From Chryseolinea soli (lineage in GTDB: Bacteria; Bacteroidota; Bacteroidia; Cytophagales; Cyclobacteriaceae), in NCBI RefSeq assembly GCF_003589925.1, contig NZ_CP032382.1, positions 1,860,001 to 1,924,000 on the forward strand: a stretch of DNA of 64,000 bases. Direction: 5' to 3'. The notes under the pieces were generated by a model that made no database searches, was not told where the DNA came from, and was given only the letters and a program-made list of their open reading frames with translations. This document shows, one piece after another, positions 33,543-43,340 of the stretch. A program made the translations under genes and the position numbers. The stretch's first letter is position 1. Every line of letters starts with the position of its first letter.

Positions 33543-36152
33543 CTACTTTTTATTCAGCACGGTGATCACCTCGTTGAGCTTTAGCAAAGCCTCAACGGGA
33601 CTTACCGTATTGATGTCTACTTTTCCCAGCAATTCCTGGATTTCGGTGAACCGCGGATCGGAGGCGAACAAGCTCATCTGTGGTGTGGGCTTTGGCATTT
33701 CCTGGATCTTTTTCCGCTGTTCATTCTTGTGTTTATCCTTCTCCAAAAAATGAAGGATCTCATTGGCGCGCAACACCACTTTGTTGGGCATGCCGGCCAA
33801 TTGCGCCACGTGAATCCCAAAGCTGTGTTCGCTGCCGCCTTCTTTCAGCTTGCGCATAAAGATGATGCGGTCGCCAACTTCCTTCACCGACACGTTGAAG
33901 TTTCTCACGCGCACCAGATCCTCTGCCAGTTGGTTCAACTCGTGATAGTGCGTGGCGAACAAGGTCTTCGGTCTGCAATCTTTGTGGTTGTGCAGATATT
34001 CCACGATGGCCCATGCAATGGACACGCCGTCGTAGGTGCTCGTGCCGCGGCCGATCTCGTCCATGAGAATGAGGCTTCGATCGCTGAGGTTGTTCAGGAT
34101 GCTGGCCGTTTCGGTCATCTCCACCATGAATGTGGACTCGCCTCGCGAAAGATTGTCGGAGGCACCCACGCGGGTAAACACTTTGTCGACAATGCCTACT
34201 TCCGCCGCCTGGGCGGGCACGAAGCTTCCCATCTGAGCCATCAACACGATGAGCGCGGTTTGTCTTAGCAAGGCCGACTTACCGGCCATGTTGGGACCCG
34301 TGATGATGAGCAATTGTTCTTTGTCGCTGTCCAATAAAATATCGTTGGGCACGTAGGACTCTCCCACTGGCAGTTGTTTTTCAATAACCGGGTGTCTTCC
34401 TGCCGTGATGTTGAGCACGAGCGATTCGTTGATCTCCGGTTTCACGTAGCGGTTTGCCTTTGCGGTGAGCGCAAAGGACAACAGGCAATCCAACTGCGCC
34501 AGTACACGCGCATCTTGTTGAATTTTCGGGATAAAATCCATCGCGCTTTGGATCAGGGCGGTGAAGATGCGTTGCTCGATCACGCCGAGTTTGTCTTCCG
34601 CATGCAGGATCTTTTCTTCGTATACCTTCAACTCCTCGGTGATGTAGCGCTCGGCATTCACCAGGGTTTGTTTGCGGATCCAGTCGTTGGGAACTTTGTC
34701 TTTGTTGGCGTTGCTCACCTCTAGGTAATAGCCAAACACTTTGTTGTAGGAGATCTTCAGCGAGTTGATGCCGGTTCGTTCCACTTCCCGCTTCTGAATT
34801 TGAAGCAGATAATCTTTCCCCGAGAAAGCGATCTTTTGCAACTCATCCAATTCCGCATCGATGCCCTCCTTGATGAGGCCGCCCTGGTGAATGTTCAAGG
34901 GCGCATCTTCGCGCAGTTCGCGTTCAATTTTATCGAGCAGAATTTCGCAAGGATCAAGTTGGTCGCCCAGTTTTTTTAACACGGGAGATTCTTGTTTTTC
35001 CAAGGCCTGTTTGACGGGCTGAATACAGCGGAGTGAGCGCTTGAGCTGCAGCATCTCGCGCGGGTTGATGCGATTCACGGCCACCTTGGAGATGAGGCGC
35101 TCCAGGTCAAAGATCTGTTTGAGCGGTTCGGTCAAGCCATCGGCCAGGGTGGTGTCGTTGAAAAATTTTTCCACCACGGCAAGGCGCTCGTCGATGGCGG
35201 CTTTTTCTTTTAGGGGAAGGATCATCCACTTCCTCAACTGGCGCGAGCCCATGGGGGTGAGGGTGCGATCGAGTATGTCGATCAGGGGAACGCCGCCTTC
35301 CTGTTGGGCGTGCACGATCTCCAGATTTCGAATGGTGAATTTGTCCAGCCATACAAACTTGTCTTCGTCGATGCGCGAGATCGAAGAAATGTGCGACGTG
35401 TCTTTGTGTTCGGTGTCTTCGAGGTAGTGGAGAATGGCGCCGGCGGCGATCACGGCTTCGCCCATGCCTTCGATGCCAAAACCTTTTATGGAAGTGGTCT
35501 TGAATTGATGGGTCAGTTTTTCATACGCAAAATCAAATGCGTATACCCATTCGTCCAGAGCATAGACACTGTATTCGTCGCGGAAAAGATTTTCGAAATG
35601 TGCTTTGGACGATTTGCTGTAGATGATCTCCGAAGGAGCAAATCCCTGGATGAGTTTCAGCACATAATTCTCACTTCCCTGTGCAGCATAAAACTCGCCG
35701 GTGGAAACATCGAGGAAAGCAACGCCACAACTGTCTTTGGTCTTGAAGAGGGAGGCCAGGAAGTTGTTTTGTTTCCGGTCCAGCACATTATCGTTGAATG
35801 AGAGCCCCGGTGTGACCAACTCGGTAACGCCGCGCTTCACGATGCCCTTCACCGAACGTGGGTCCTCCAATTGGTCGCAGATGGCCACGCGATGACCCGC
35901 TCGCACCAGCTTGGGCAGATACGTGTCGAGGGAGTGATGGGGGAACCCAGCCAGTTCGGTTTCAGAGGCCGAGCCGTTACCGCGTTTGGTGAGCACGATG
36001 TCCAACACTTTGCTGGCGGCCACGGCATCCTGACCAAAGGTCTCATAGAAGTCGCCCACCCTGAACAGCAAAAGCGCACCGGGGTGTTTCGCCTTTATGG
36101 CGTTGTATTGCTTCATCAACGGGGTTTCTACGGGACTTGTGGTTGTGGCCAT
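33543..36152 (-). CDS. mutS: DNA mismatch repair protein MutS
   Basis: 869 residues. The mismatch-binding FYE motif is in RVGDFYETFGQDA. Connector, lever and clamp domains follow, then the ATPase: ITGPNMAGKSALLRQTA (Walker A), ESTFMVEMTE, LILMDEIGRGTSTYDG (Walker B) and FATHYHEL. The end KVDINTVSPVEALLKLNEV is the usual MutS1 tail. ATG 36152 is preferred to the in-frame TTG 36161. No mutL nearby. Confidence 0.97.
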   Translation of the reverse strand: MATTTSPVETPLMKQYNAIKAKHPGALLLFRVGDFYETFGQDAVAASKVLDIVLTKRGNGSASETELAGFPHHSLDTYLPKLVRAGHRVAICDQLEDPRSVKGIVKRGVTELVTPGLSFNDNVLDRKQNNFLASLFKTKDSCGVAFLDVSTGEFYAAQGSENYVLKLIQGFAPSEIIYSKSSKAHFENLFRDEYSVYALDEWVYAFDFAYEKLTHQFKTTSIKGFGIEGMGEAVIAAGAILHYLEDTEHKDTSHISSISRIDEDKFVWLDKFTIRNLEIVHAQQEGGVPLIDILDRTLTPMGSRQLRKWMILPLKEKAAIDERLAVVEKFFNDTTLADGLTEPLKQIFDLERLISKVAVNRINPREMLQLKRSLRCIQPVKQALEKQESPVLKKLGDQLDPCEILLDKIERELREDAPLNIHQGGLIKEGIDAELDELQKIAFSGKDYLLQIQKREVERTGINSLKISYNKVFGYYLEVSNANKDKVPNDWIRKQTLVNAERYITEELKVYEEKILHAEDKLGVIEQRIFTALIQSAMDFIPKIQQDARVLAQLDCLLSFALTAKANRYVKPEINESLVLNITAGRHPVIEKQLPVGESYVPNDILLDSDKEQLLIITGPNMAGKSALLRQTALIVLMAQMGSFVPAQAAEVGIVDKVFTRVGASDNLSRGESTFMVEMTETASILNNLSDRSLILMDEIGRGTSTYDGVSIAWAIVEYLHNHKDCRPKTLFATHYHELNQLAEDLVRVRNFNVSVKEVGDRIIFMRKLKEGGSEHSFGIHVAQLAGMPNKVVLRANEILHFLEKDKHKNEQRKKIQEMPKPTPQMSLFASDPRFTEIQELLGKVDINTVSPVEALLKLNEVITVLNKK

Positions 36153-36277
36153 AAGGCGCAATTTATAAGGCTGAAGTCATAATTTGGAATTTTTGACGCG
36201 TGAGTTTCAGGTTTTAATGGCGGTTTTTCTTCTTATCCGACGTAGGGGGTCTGAAGGTCGGGTGTTAATTTCGCGCC

Positions 36278-36808
36278 ATGAAAAAACTATCGCTGGACGA
36301 GTTGGGACGAATGTCGGTGGACGAGTTCAAGGAATCGCAGAAAATTCCCGTTTGCCTCGTGCTGGACAATCTCCGCAGCCTCCACAACGTGGGCTCCGCC
36401 TTCCGCACCGCCGACGCTTTCCGGATTGAAAAGATCTACCTGACCGGCATTACCGGCACCCCGCCCCATCGCGAAATCCAAAAGACGGCTCTGGGGGCCA
36501 CCGAATCCGTGGCCTGGGAGCACGTGGAACATACCGCCGAACTCCTCAAAAAACTGAAGACGGAGGGGTATACCGTCATCATCGTGGAGCAAACCACGGC
36601 CAGCATTCCGCTGCACACCTTCCAGCCCAATTCAAACCAAAAATATTGCCTCGTCTTTGGTAACGAAGTGAACGGCGTATCCGAAGAAGCCGTGGCCGAA
36701 GCCGACCTGGCCCTGGAAATCCCGCAAGCCGGCACGAAACACTCGTTGAATGTCTCGGTTTGCCTGGGCATCGTGGTGTGGGACCTCTATAAAAAACTGA
36801 ATGGCTGA
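36278..36808 (+). CDS. SpoU/TrmH-family RNA 2'-O-methyltransferase
   Basis: 176 residues, single SPOUT domain with a short N-terminal extension. Motif 1 is LDNLRSLHNVGSAFRTADAF, motif 2 is LVFGNEVNGVSEEAV and motif 3 is GTKHSLNVSVCLGIVVWDL. These form the SAM-binding trefoil knot. The target, tRNA or rRNA ribose, cannot be told from sequence. It is divergent from mutS with a 125-base shared upstream region and precedes the purM-type gene. Confidence 0.9.
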   Translation: MKKLSLDELGRMSVDEFKESQKIPVCLVLDNLRSLHNVGSAFRTADAFRIEKIYLTGITGTPPHREIQKTALGATESVAWEHVEHTAELLKKLKTEGYTVIIVEQTTASIPLHTFQPNSNQKYCLVFGNEVNGVSEEAVAEADLALEIPQAGTKHSLNVSVCLGIVVWDLYKKLNG

Positions 36809-36877
36809 CCCCCGCTGGCCCCAGCCCTTTTGAAATTATTTCGCAACTTTGCCCTTCACTTCGTAACCGAAAAGAAC

Positions 36878-38041
36878 GTGTCCGATCGCTATACCCAACG
36901 CGGTGTTTCCGCCTCTAAAGAAGATGTTCACCAGGCCATCAGCAAGCTCGACAAAGGCCTGTTCCCAAAAGCGTTCTGCAAGATCGTTCCCGACTACCTG
37001 GGCAACGACGACACGTTCTGCACCGTGATGCACGCCGACGGCGCGGGCACCAAATCCTCTTTGGCGTATTTGTATTGGAAGGAAACCGGCGACCTCTCCG
37101 TCTGGAAAGGCATTGCGCAGGATGCCATCATCATGAACATCGATGATCTGCTTTGTGTGGGCGCCACGGAAAATATTTTGCTGTCGTCCACCATCGGCCG
37201 CAATAAAAATTTTATTCCCGGCGAAGTGATCTCCGCCATCATCAACGGCACGGAAGAAGTGTTGGAGATGCTGCGCCAACATGGGTTGGGCATCACCAGC
37301 ACCGGTGGCGAAACAGCCGACCTAGGTGACCTGGTGCGCACCATCGTCGTGGACAGCACGGTGGTGAGCCGCATGAAACGCGGCGCCGTCATCGACAACA
37401 GCCGCATTGCCGCGGGTGATGTGATCGTTGGCTTGTGCTCGTACGGTCAGGCTTCCTATGAAGATGCTTACAACGGGGGTATGGGAAGTAACGGGCTCAC
37501 CTCGGCCCGTCATGATGTCTTTCATAAAGACTATGCTGCTGCATATCCCGAATCCTATGACAAAACCGTGCCTCCCGATCTCGTGTACACCGGCCGTTAT
37601 AAAGTTACCGACACGGTCAAAGATGCGCCGGTGAATGTAGGCAAGCTCGTCCTGTCACCCACACGCACCTATGCGCCCATCATCATTGAGGTTTTAAAAC
37701 ATCTTCGCTCTCAAGTGCACGGCATGGTGCATTGCAGTGGGGGAGCACAAACTAAAGTATTGCACTTCATCGATGCTTTGCATGTGATAAAAGATAATCT
37801 CTTCGATGTGCCTCCGCTTTTCAGAATTATCCATGAAGAAAGCGGCACGGCCTACAAGGAAATGTACAAGGTCTTCAATATGGGTCACCGCATGGAACTG
37901 TATTTACCGCAACAACACGCGCAGCAGGTGATCGATATTTCGCGCAGCTTCAACGTAGAGGCTAAAGTCATTGGCCGGGTGGAGGCCGCTTCGCAAAAGC
38001 AGGTTACGGTGCGCAGCCCTTTCGGGGAATTTGTGTATTAA
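36878..38041 (+). CDS. purM: AIR synthase (PurM) of the long Bacteroidota type
   Basis: 387 residues. PurM closes the imidazole ring in purine synthesis (FGAM to AIR). The start region SDRYTQRGVSASKEDVHQAI is followed by HADGAGTKSSLAYLYWKE, IMNIDDLLCVGA, GITSTGGETADLGD and YIAPII-like SPTRTYAPIIIEVL; MVHCSGGAQTKVLHF and NMGHRMELYLP close the second half. It is longer than E. coli PurM and diverges in the loops. GTG 36878 is chosen because conservation begins there; a frame from TTG 36830 adds 16 unlikely residues. Confidence 0.85.
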   Translation: MSDRYTQRGVSASKEDVHQAISKLDKGLFPKAFCKIVPDYLGNDDTFCTVMHADGAGTKSSLAYLYWKETGDLSVWKGIAQDAIIMNIDDLLCVGATENILLSSTIGRNKNFIPGEVISAIINGTEEVLEMLRQHGLGITSTGGETADLGDLVRTIVVDSTVVSRMKRGAVIDNSRIAAGDVIVGLCSYGQASYEDAYNGGMGSNGLTSARHDVFHKDYAAAYPESYDKTVPPDLVYTGRYKVTDTVKDAPVNVGKLVLSPTRTYAPIIIEVLKHLRSQVHGMVHCSGGAQTKVLHFIDALHVIKDNLFDVPPLFRIIHEESGTAYKEMYKVFNMGHRMELYLPQQHAQQVIDISRSFNVEAKVIGRVEAASQKQVTVRSPFGEFVY

Positions 38042-38153
38042 CCCTCATTAACGCCCTTTCTACCCGCTTTTTCCTCCTGAATAATTTCTGGCACTGCATT
38101 TGTCTTTCTCTGGTCAAAGGACTGGTTCCTTCGAAAAATAAACCAAGTGCAGT

Positions 38154-38645
38154 ATGAAAACGAAAGCAGCAAAACTTGCCCTCCTCCTGACGGCAGCGTT
38201 TTTTATCGGTTTGAATTTAGAATCAGGTGCACAATCGCGTGGACGTGGTAGAGGTCATGACCAGCATCAATCGGGCAACCAACACAACGGAAATCACGAC
38301 AACGACCGGCATGATGGCCACCATGATAACGGTAGACACGCTAGCTATTACGATCATCGTGGTTCAGCATACCATGCCTATGAACCCAGCTATCGTCGCC
38401 TGCCACCCCAACGGGTAGTGGTGTACAGACAACAGGCTCCTCGTTACGTGTACTATCGCGACTATAATGTTTACTATGACTATACGCGCAACGCTTACAT
38501 TTCTTTTTCCGGTCGCAATTGGGTCATAACGACTACCGTTCCGGTGGGGATGCGATATGTGAATCGTGCGGGGTTGGCCTGTGAGAATGTGGGCTATTAC
38601 AATGACGACTTCCCGCAATACCTGGATCGCGGATGGTCGTACTAG
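38154..38645 (+). CDS. Exported His/Tyr-rich protein
   Basis: 163 residues. Signal peptide (MKTKAAKLALLLTAAFFIGL, cleavage near SGAQ) and then a low-complexity segment of His, Asn, Asp and Gly (residues 34-70: GHDQHQSGNQHNG, RHDGHHDNGRH). The rest is Tyr-rich (YVYYRDYNVYYDYTRNAYI) and ends WVITTTVPVGMRYV with a short tail. The His-rich segment could bind metal ions; this is inference. The C-terminal half resembles small exported proteins with an SH3-like YxV pattern. No family name is safe. Confidence 0.7.
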   Translation: MKTKAAKLALLLTAAFFIGLNLESGAQSRGRGRGHDQHQSGNQHNGNHDNDRHDGHHDNGRHASYYDHRGSAYHAYEPSYRRLPPQRVVVYRQQAPRYVYYRDYNVYYDYTRNAYISFSGRNWVITTTVPVGMRYVNRAGLACENVGYYNDDFPQYLDRGWSY

Positions 38646-38684
38646 AAGATATGGTTTTGGTTTAGGTTAAGTGGATTGAATGCG

Positions 38685-38715
38685 AAAGGCTGCTCCGAAA
38701 GGGGCAGCCTTTTTG
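38685..38715 (+). terminator. Terminator of the His/Tyr-rich protein gene
   Basis: AAAGGCTGC (38685-38693) pairs with GCAGCCTTT (38704-38712), with a TCC-GAAA-GGG loop, followed by TTTG. Confidence 0.85.
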
Positions 38716-38744
38716 TTGTTTGAAAGATGATATTCGCAGATCTT

Positions 38745-39881
38745 CTAACGAAGCAATTCGCGCGAGATCACCATCTTTTGTATTTCCGTAGTGCCTTCAT
38801 AGATCTGTGTGATCTTGGCGTCGCGCATGAGGCGTTCCACGTGATATTCTTTTACATAGCCATAACCACCGTGGATCTGAACCGCTTCCGTGGTCACTTC
38901 CTGTGCGATTTGCGAGGCAAACAATTTGGCCATCGCCGCGGCTTTAACAAAGTCTTTCTTTTGATCCTTGAGCCACGCAGCCTGGTGCACCAGCAGTCGT
39001 GCAGCATCGATCTTGGTGGCCATGTCGGCCAGCTTGAACTGGATGGCCTGATGTTCGGAAAGGGTCTTGCCAAAGGCCTTTCGCTCTTTCGAATATTTTA
39101 CAGCCAATTCATAGGCACCCGCGGCAATGCCCAATGCTTGCGAAGCAATGCCGATGCGGCCGCCGTTCAGGGTGGTCATGGCAAAGCTGAATCCAAACCC
39201 GTCGTCGCCAATGCGGTTTGCCTTGGGCACCTTCACATCGGTGAACATAAGTGAGTGCGTATCCGACCCGCGGATACCCATTTTGTCTTCCTTTTTACCG
39301 ACGACAAAACCGGGCATGCCCTTTTCGACGATGAGGGCGTTGATGCCTTTGTGTTTTTTTGCCGCGTCGGTCTGGGCGATCACAACGTATACGCTGGCGG
39401 TACTGCCATTGGTGATCCAGTTCTTCGTTCCGTTCAGCAAGTAATAGTCGCCCTTATCTTCGGCGGTCGTGCGCTGACTGGTTGCATCGGATCCGGCTTC
39501 GGGTTCGGAAAGACAAAACGCTCCGATGCCCTGGACGGCAAGCTTCTTCAGGTATTTCTCTTTTTGTTCCTCGCTGCCATATTTCTCCAGCCCCCAGCAC
39601 ACCAGCGAATTGTTCACCGACATGCACACCGATGCCGATGCATCCACTTTCGAGATCTCTTCCATGGCCAGCACATAGGAAATGGAATCCATGCCGCCAC
39701 CATTGTATTTGGGGTCTACCATCATGCCCAAAAATCCCAGTTCACCCATTTTTTTTATTTGCTCTACCGGGAATTTCTGATGTGTATCGCGTTCGATCAC
39801 GCCGGGTAACAATTCATTTTGAGCAAAGTCGCGGGCGGCTTGCTGTACGGCAAAATGCTCTTCGGTCAATTGAAAATTCAT
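38745..39881 (-). CDS. Acyl-CoA dehydrogenase (short/medium-chain type)
   Basis: 378 residues from ATG 39881. FAD-dependent alpha,beta-oxidation of acyl-CoA. FAD and substrate motifs: FCLSEPEAGSDATSQ, KNWITNGSTASVYVV, and RKAFGKTLSEHQAIQFKLAD. The catalytic Glu lies in RDAKITQIYEGTTEIQKMVI, the position used by short-chain (butyryl-CoA) enzymes. Electrons would go to ETF. The ATG at 39887 is an equally open start. It follows the zinc peptidase gene after a terminator, so it probably has its own promoter. Confidence 0.95.
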   Translation of the reverse strand: MNFQLTEEHFAVQQAARDFAQNELLPGVIERDTHQKFPVEQIKKMGELGFLGMMVDPKYNGGGMDSISYVLAMEEISKVDASASVCMSVNNSLVCWGLEKYGSEEQKEKYLKKLAVQGIGAFCLSEPEAGSDATSQRTTAEDKGDYYLLNGTKNWITNGSTASVYVVIAQTDAAKKHKGINALIVEKGMPGFVVGKKEDKMGIRGSDTHSLMFTDVKVPKANRIGDDGFGFSFAMTTLNGGRIGIASQALGIAAGAYELAVKYSKERKAFGKTLSEHQAIQFKLADMATKIDAARLLVHQAAWLKDQKKDFVKAAAMAKLFASQIAQEVTTEAVQIHGGYGYVKEYHVERLMRDAKITQIYEGTTEIQKMVISRELLR

Positions 39882-39903
39882 ATGCATTTAGGTTGGCCGT
39901 AAG

Positions 39904-39935
39904 AAACAAAAAAGGCCTGAGGTTTACTCAGGCCT
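39904..39935 (-). terminator. Terminator of the zinc metallopeptidase gene
   Basis: AGGCCTGAG (39913-39921) pairs with CTCAGGCCT (39927-39935), loop GTTTA; on the minus strand TTTTTTTG follows. Confidence 0.9.
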
Positions 39936-39975
39936 GTAAGAATAAAATATCGTTTCGTGTGCTGTTGCGACGGGG

Positions 39976-40674
39976 TTACCGGTCGCGCGAGCCGAGGAAT
40001 AACATCACGTAATAGAACAGCGTCGTCAACGCACCGATGGCGGCAACCACGTAGGTCATGGCGGCCCATTTCAAGGCGTCCTTGGCCATGTCATATTCCT
40101 GGTTGTTCACAATGCCACGGGCTTGTACCCAAGCCAACGCACGCTTGCTGGCGTCGAATTCTACGGGCAAGGTGACGAGTGCAAACAAAGCGAAAACGCC
40201 GTAACAGGCAATGATCACCAGCAGTGCCGTGCTCCAAGGCATAATGCCACGGAAAGCATACGAGCCGAAGATCATCAGCATGAAGATGACGTTGATCACC
40301 TGTGCGCTCACATTCTGGATCGGCACCAGGGCCGAGCGAAGTTGCAGCATGCCATACGCTTTCGCGTGTTGCACGGCGTGACCGCACTCGTGGGCTGCCA
40401 CTGCGGTTGCGGCGGCATTCCTACCATGGTAAACGGCTTCGCTCAGGTTGACCGTTTTGGTAGCCGGGTTATAGTGATCCGACAACTCGCCTTGAACGCT
40501 AACCACCTGCACGTCGGTAATACCGTTGTCGGCCAGCATGAGGCGGGCCACATCGGCGCCCGTCAGGTCGCGGGTGAGATGGATTTGAGAATATTCGCGG
40601 AATTTACTTTTCAGCCGGCTGCTCACCATCCAACCGATGGCCATAAAGAAAAGACCGATTATTAAAGCTCCCAT
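39976..40674 (-). CDS. Membrane zinc metallopeptidase (Zn_peptidase_2 family)
   Basis: 232 residues. N-terminal helix GALIIGLFFMAIGWMV, and further helices at INVIFMLMIFGSYAF, ALLVIIACYGVFALFALVTL and TYVVAAIGALTTLFYYVML. The zinc site is AVAAHECGHAVQHA, of HExGH type. NPATKTVNLSEAVYHGRNAA precedes it. The YugP-like family is common in bacteria but its substrate is not established. Length is normal. It is a single-gene unit with a terminator. Confidence 0.9.
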   Translation of the reverse strand: MGALIIGLFFMAIGWMVSSRLKSKFREYSQIHLTRDLTGADVARLMLADNGITDVQVVSVQGELSDHYNPATKTVNLSEAVYHGRNAAATAVAAHECGHAVQHAKAYGMLQLRSALVPIQNVSAQVINVIFMLMIFGSYAFRGIMPWSTALLVIIACYGVFALFALVTLPVEFDASKRALAWVQARGIVNNQEYDMAKDALKWAAMTYVVAAIGALTTLFYYVMLFLGSRDR

Positions 40675-40800
40675 TTATCTATAGTTTTTTAGTTGCTCCA
40701 AATATATCAAGCTTTGCGCCAAACTCGAATATTATGACAAAACGGCATTTTTTATGCAGAAATGCCATGGCCCGAAGGCGGATCCCACAGCCCGCTCGCC

Positions 40801-40816
40801 CGCTGAAGCTTCAGCG
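40801..40816. repeat. Perfect 16-bp palindrome after the TonB receptor gene
   Basis: CGCTGAAGCTTCAGCG is its own reverse complement, lying 10 bases beyond the receptor stop codon. It could end the transcript as a hairpin but lacks a T-run; it could also be a protein-binding site. Confidence 0.4.
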
Positions 40817-40825
40817 AAGGAGGGG

Positions 40826-43282
40826 TTAAAACTTAAACGCCGCCATCACCAAAAAATTCGTTCCGGCCTGCGGAAAGTAATAATTCTCCCGGTACTCGGT
40901 TCCACCACCAAGATAGCCCCACGTATACCCATTCGACTGATATTTCTCATTCAAGAAATTATTCAGCAATCCGCTCAACGCGATCTCGCGCATAAACGAC
41001 GGGTGGATGGTATACGTCAGCCGCAGGTCGTTAACAAAGTAGTCGTTAATGCGCCGGTTTTTATTGGATGTATTGTCCAGATATTGGGCACCCACATATT
41101 TTGAAAGCCAGGTGACCTCGACGTTCTTGAAAGGACGGTAGGAAAAACCCGAGCCCACAATCACGTTGGGAGAGAACGCAATGTCTGTGCTTTTATAGCT
41201 TCGCTTCACTTCCAGGTATTGATCGAAGTCCTGGCCATAGTCATACAGGACTTCGTTAAAGTTGCGGATCTTGTTGCGGCTCAACGTGACGTTGGCCGTC
41301 CACGAAAATTGCTGTGAAATGCGCAGCAACCCTTCCACTTCCACGCCGGTGCGATAGCTTCTGTCCACGTTCGTCCGCAAGGAAGCGCCCACGTCGTTCA
41401 CCTTACCCGTGAGCACAAGTTGGTTGTGATAGTCCATGAGGTAATAGTTCACATTAAGCGCATAATTCTTTCCCGTGCGGCGATAGCCAACCTCCACGTT
41501 GTTCAAGGTTTCATGTTTAGGCACGGTGCCGTTGGGAGCATCCACAAAATCATCGCGCACAGGCTCGCGGTTAGCTACCGCATACGATCCGTAGAGTTGC
41601 TGATTGTCGGCCAACGCGTAAGTCAAACCGGCTTTCGGATTGAAGAAGGTGAAATTGGCATCGACATTTATCGGGTTCTGTTTATTCTCTATACCCGAGG
41701 TCGTGTAGAGAATTTTGCGAACCTGCAGATCCACATAACCCGAAAGCTTGTTGCTGAATTGATAACTGGTCTTCAGGTAAACATTGCCATCGCGCTTGTC
41801 GGCATTGTTAAAGTAATACCGGTATTCGGTAGGAACCGTGGCCACTTGTGCCCAGATGATCTCGCCGTAATGATCGCCTGTATAGCGGTTCCAGGCGCCG
41901 CCCAAAATGATATTCCAATTGTCCTTGTCGTAGTTGAGGGAATAGGTCAGCCCATAAAAATCATTGTTCAACCACCGCCTTCTCACCAGATCCGAAGAAG
42001 CAATGGTGGAGTCTCCAATCACGACAGGCGACAAACCGTAGGAAGCGAAATCATCGTTGTAGCGATACTCTTCATAGTAGCCTTTGCCCTTGGTGTAGTG
42101 CAGCGACACATTGGCCGTGAGCGCATCGTTCACACGCTGGGAGAAATGAAGCTGGTAGTGATTTTGTGTGTAGTCGTCTACTTGATTTTTGTACGTATAC
42201 GGATTGAAGGTGCGACTATTGGAGTTCAGCAAGTTTTGTGTCTGGGCTTCATTCCAACCTTCGTTGGAGGCCGTGGTCATCATCGCTTCCACATCGTTGT
42301 GGAGACGCGATTCCGGCACACCGTACCAAGCCTGATACGTCCTTTCCTTACCACCGAAAACCACCGCTTTCAGCATGGTGCCTTTGTTGTAATAGCCTCC
42401 CGAAAAATAATACGATTGCAGATTGCTAGAGGCTCTGTCGATAAAGCCATCCGATTGGATCTTGGACACCCGGGCATCCACCACCCAATGATCGTCCAGC
42501 AAACCCGAACCCAATTGAAGCGTGTTGCGCAGCGTCCCAAAAGATCCGGCAGATGTGATGAGACTTGCATAGGGCGCATCGTTGCGCGTATTCGTCTGCA
42601 AATTAATGCTCGCCCCAAATGCACCCGCACCATTCGTTGAAGAGCCCACACCGCGCTGCACTTGAATGCTCTGCGACGAGGACGCGATATCGGGTATGTC
42701 CACCCAATACGATCCTTGCGACTCGCTGTCGTTGTAAGGAATGCCGTTCACGGTGACATTGATCCGGGTGGCATCACTCCCGCGAATCCGAATACCCGTA
42801 TAGCCAACACCCGCGCCCGCGTCGGAAGTGGTCACCACCGACGGCGTCCAATTCAAAAGCATGGGCAGGTCCTGTCCGAAGTTTTGTTTCTGGATGGCTT
42901 GCTTGCTCACGTTGGTGAACGTGGTGGGCGTTTTGTCGTTGGCGCGCGTGGCGACAACCACCACTTCGTCGGTTACCTGGAGCGATTCTTCCAGGCTTAC
43001 GGTAACGGGACCGCTAAGGGGCACCGTAACTTTTTCCTGTTTCACGATGTAGCCGAGAAATCTCACGGCCAGGGTAAATTCACCGGCCGGAACTTTCGAG
43101 AGGGTGAACCTCCCAAACTCATCGGCTACGGCAAACCGCTTGAGTTCCTGCATTTCCACGGTTGCACCGGGCAACGCGTGATGAGTCTTTGCATCTTCGA
43201 CGGTTCCGTCGACAGCAAACTGTTGCGCATAGGCGCCTGCCGACCACAGCATGGCTGTGGCGACACATACTACTTTGAACAT
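40826..43282 (-). CDS. TonB-dependent receptor, probable thiamin transporter under TPP control
   Basis: 818 residues. Signal peptide (VCVATAMLWSAGAYAQ), a carboxypeptidase-like domain (VDGTVEDAKTHHALPGATVE), a plug domain (TPSVVTTSDAGAGVGYTGIR, VNGIPYNDSESQG, VQRGVGSSTNGAGAFGASIN) and a 22-strand-type barrel ending in NFLVMAAFKF. No clear TonB box was located. The TPP riboswitch in its leader is the key evidence for function: receptors of this type (OmrA-like) import thiamin or its phosphates across the outer membrane. No inner-membrane thiamin transporter or thi gene is next to it. Confidence 0.9.
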   Translation of the reverse strand: MFKVVCVATAMLWSAGAYAQQFAVDGTVEDAKTHHALPGATVEMQELKRFAVADEFGRFTLSKVPAGEFTLAVRFLGYIVKQEKVTVPLSGPVTVSLEESLQVTDEVVVVATRANDKTPTTFTNVSKQAIQKQNFGQDLPMLLNWTPSVVTTSDAGAGVGYTGIRIRGSDATRINVTVNGIPYNDSESQGSYWVDIPDIASSSQSIQVQRGVGSSTNGAGAFGASINLQTNTRNDAPYASLITSAGSFGTLRNTLQLGSGLLDDHWVVDARVSKIQSDGFIDRASSNLQSYYFSGGYYNKGTMLKAVVFGGKERTYQAWYGVPESRLHNDVEAMMTTASNEGWNEAQTQNLLNSNSRTFNPYTYKNQVDDYTQNHYQLHFSQRVNDALTANVSLHYTKGKGYYEEYRYNDDFASYGLSPVVIGDSTIASSDLVRRRWLNNDFYGLTYSLNYDKDNWNIILGGAWNRYTGDHYGEIIWAQVATVPTEYRYYFNNADKRDGNVYLKTSYQFSNKLSGYVDLQVRKILYTTSGIENKQNPINVDANFTFFNPKAGLTYALADNQQLYGSYAVANREPVRDDFVDAPNGTVPKHETLNNVEVGYRRTGKNYALNVNYYLMDYHNQLVLTGKVNDVGASLRTNVDRSYRTGVEVEGLLRISQQFSWTANVTLSRNKIRNFNEVLYDYGQDFDQYLEVKRSYKSTDIAFSPNVIVGSGFSYRPFKNVEVTWLSKYVGAQYLDNTSNKNRRINDYFVNDLRLTYTIHPSFMREIALSGLLNNFLNEKYQSNGYTWGYLGGGTEYRENYYFPQAGTNFLVMAAFKF

Positions 43283-43340
43283 GTTGTTAAAAATGGTTTA
43301 AACCTGCAGCGCACAGGGGAATGCACCTGCTTACGTTTAA

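Noticed and set aside
41420..42640. 406-residue plus-strand open frame
   Set aside because: It is antisense to the TonB-dependent receptor and has no recognisable motif.
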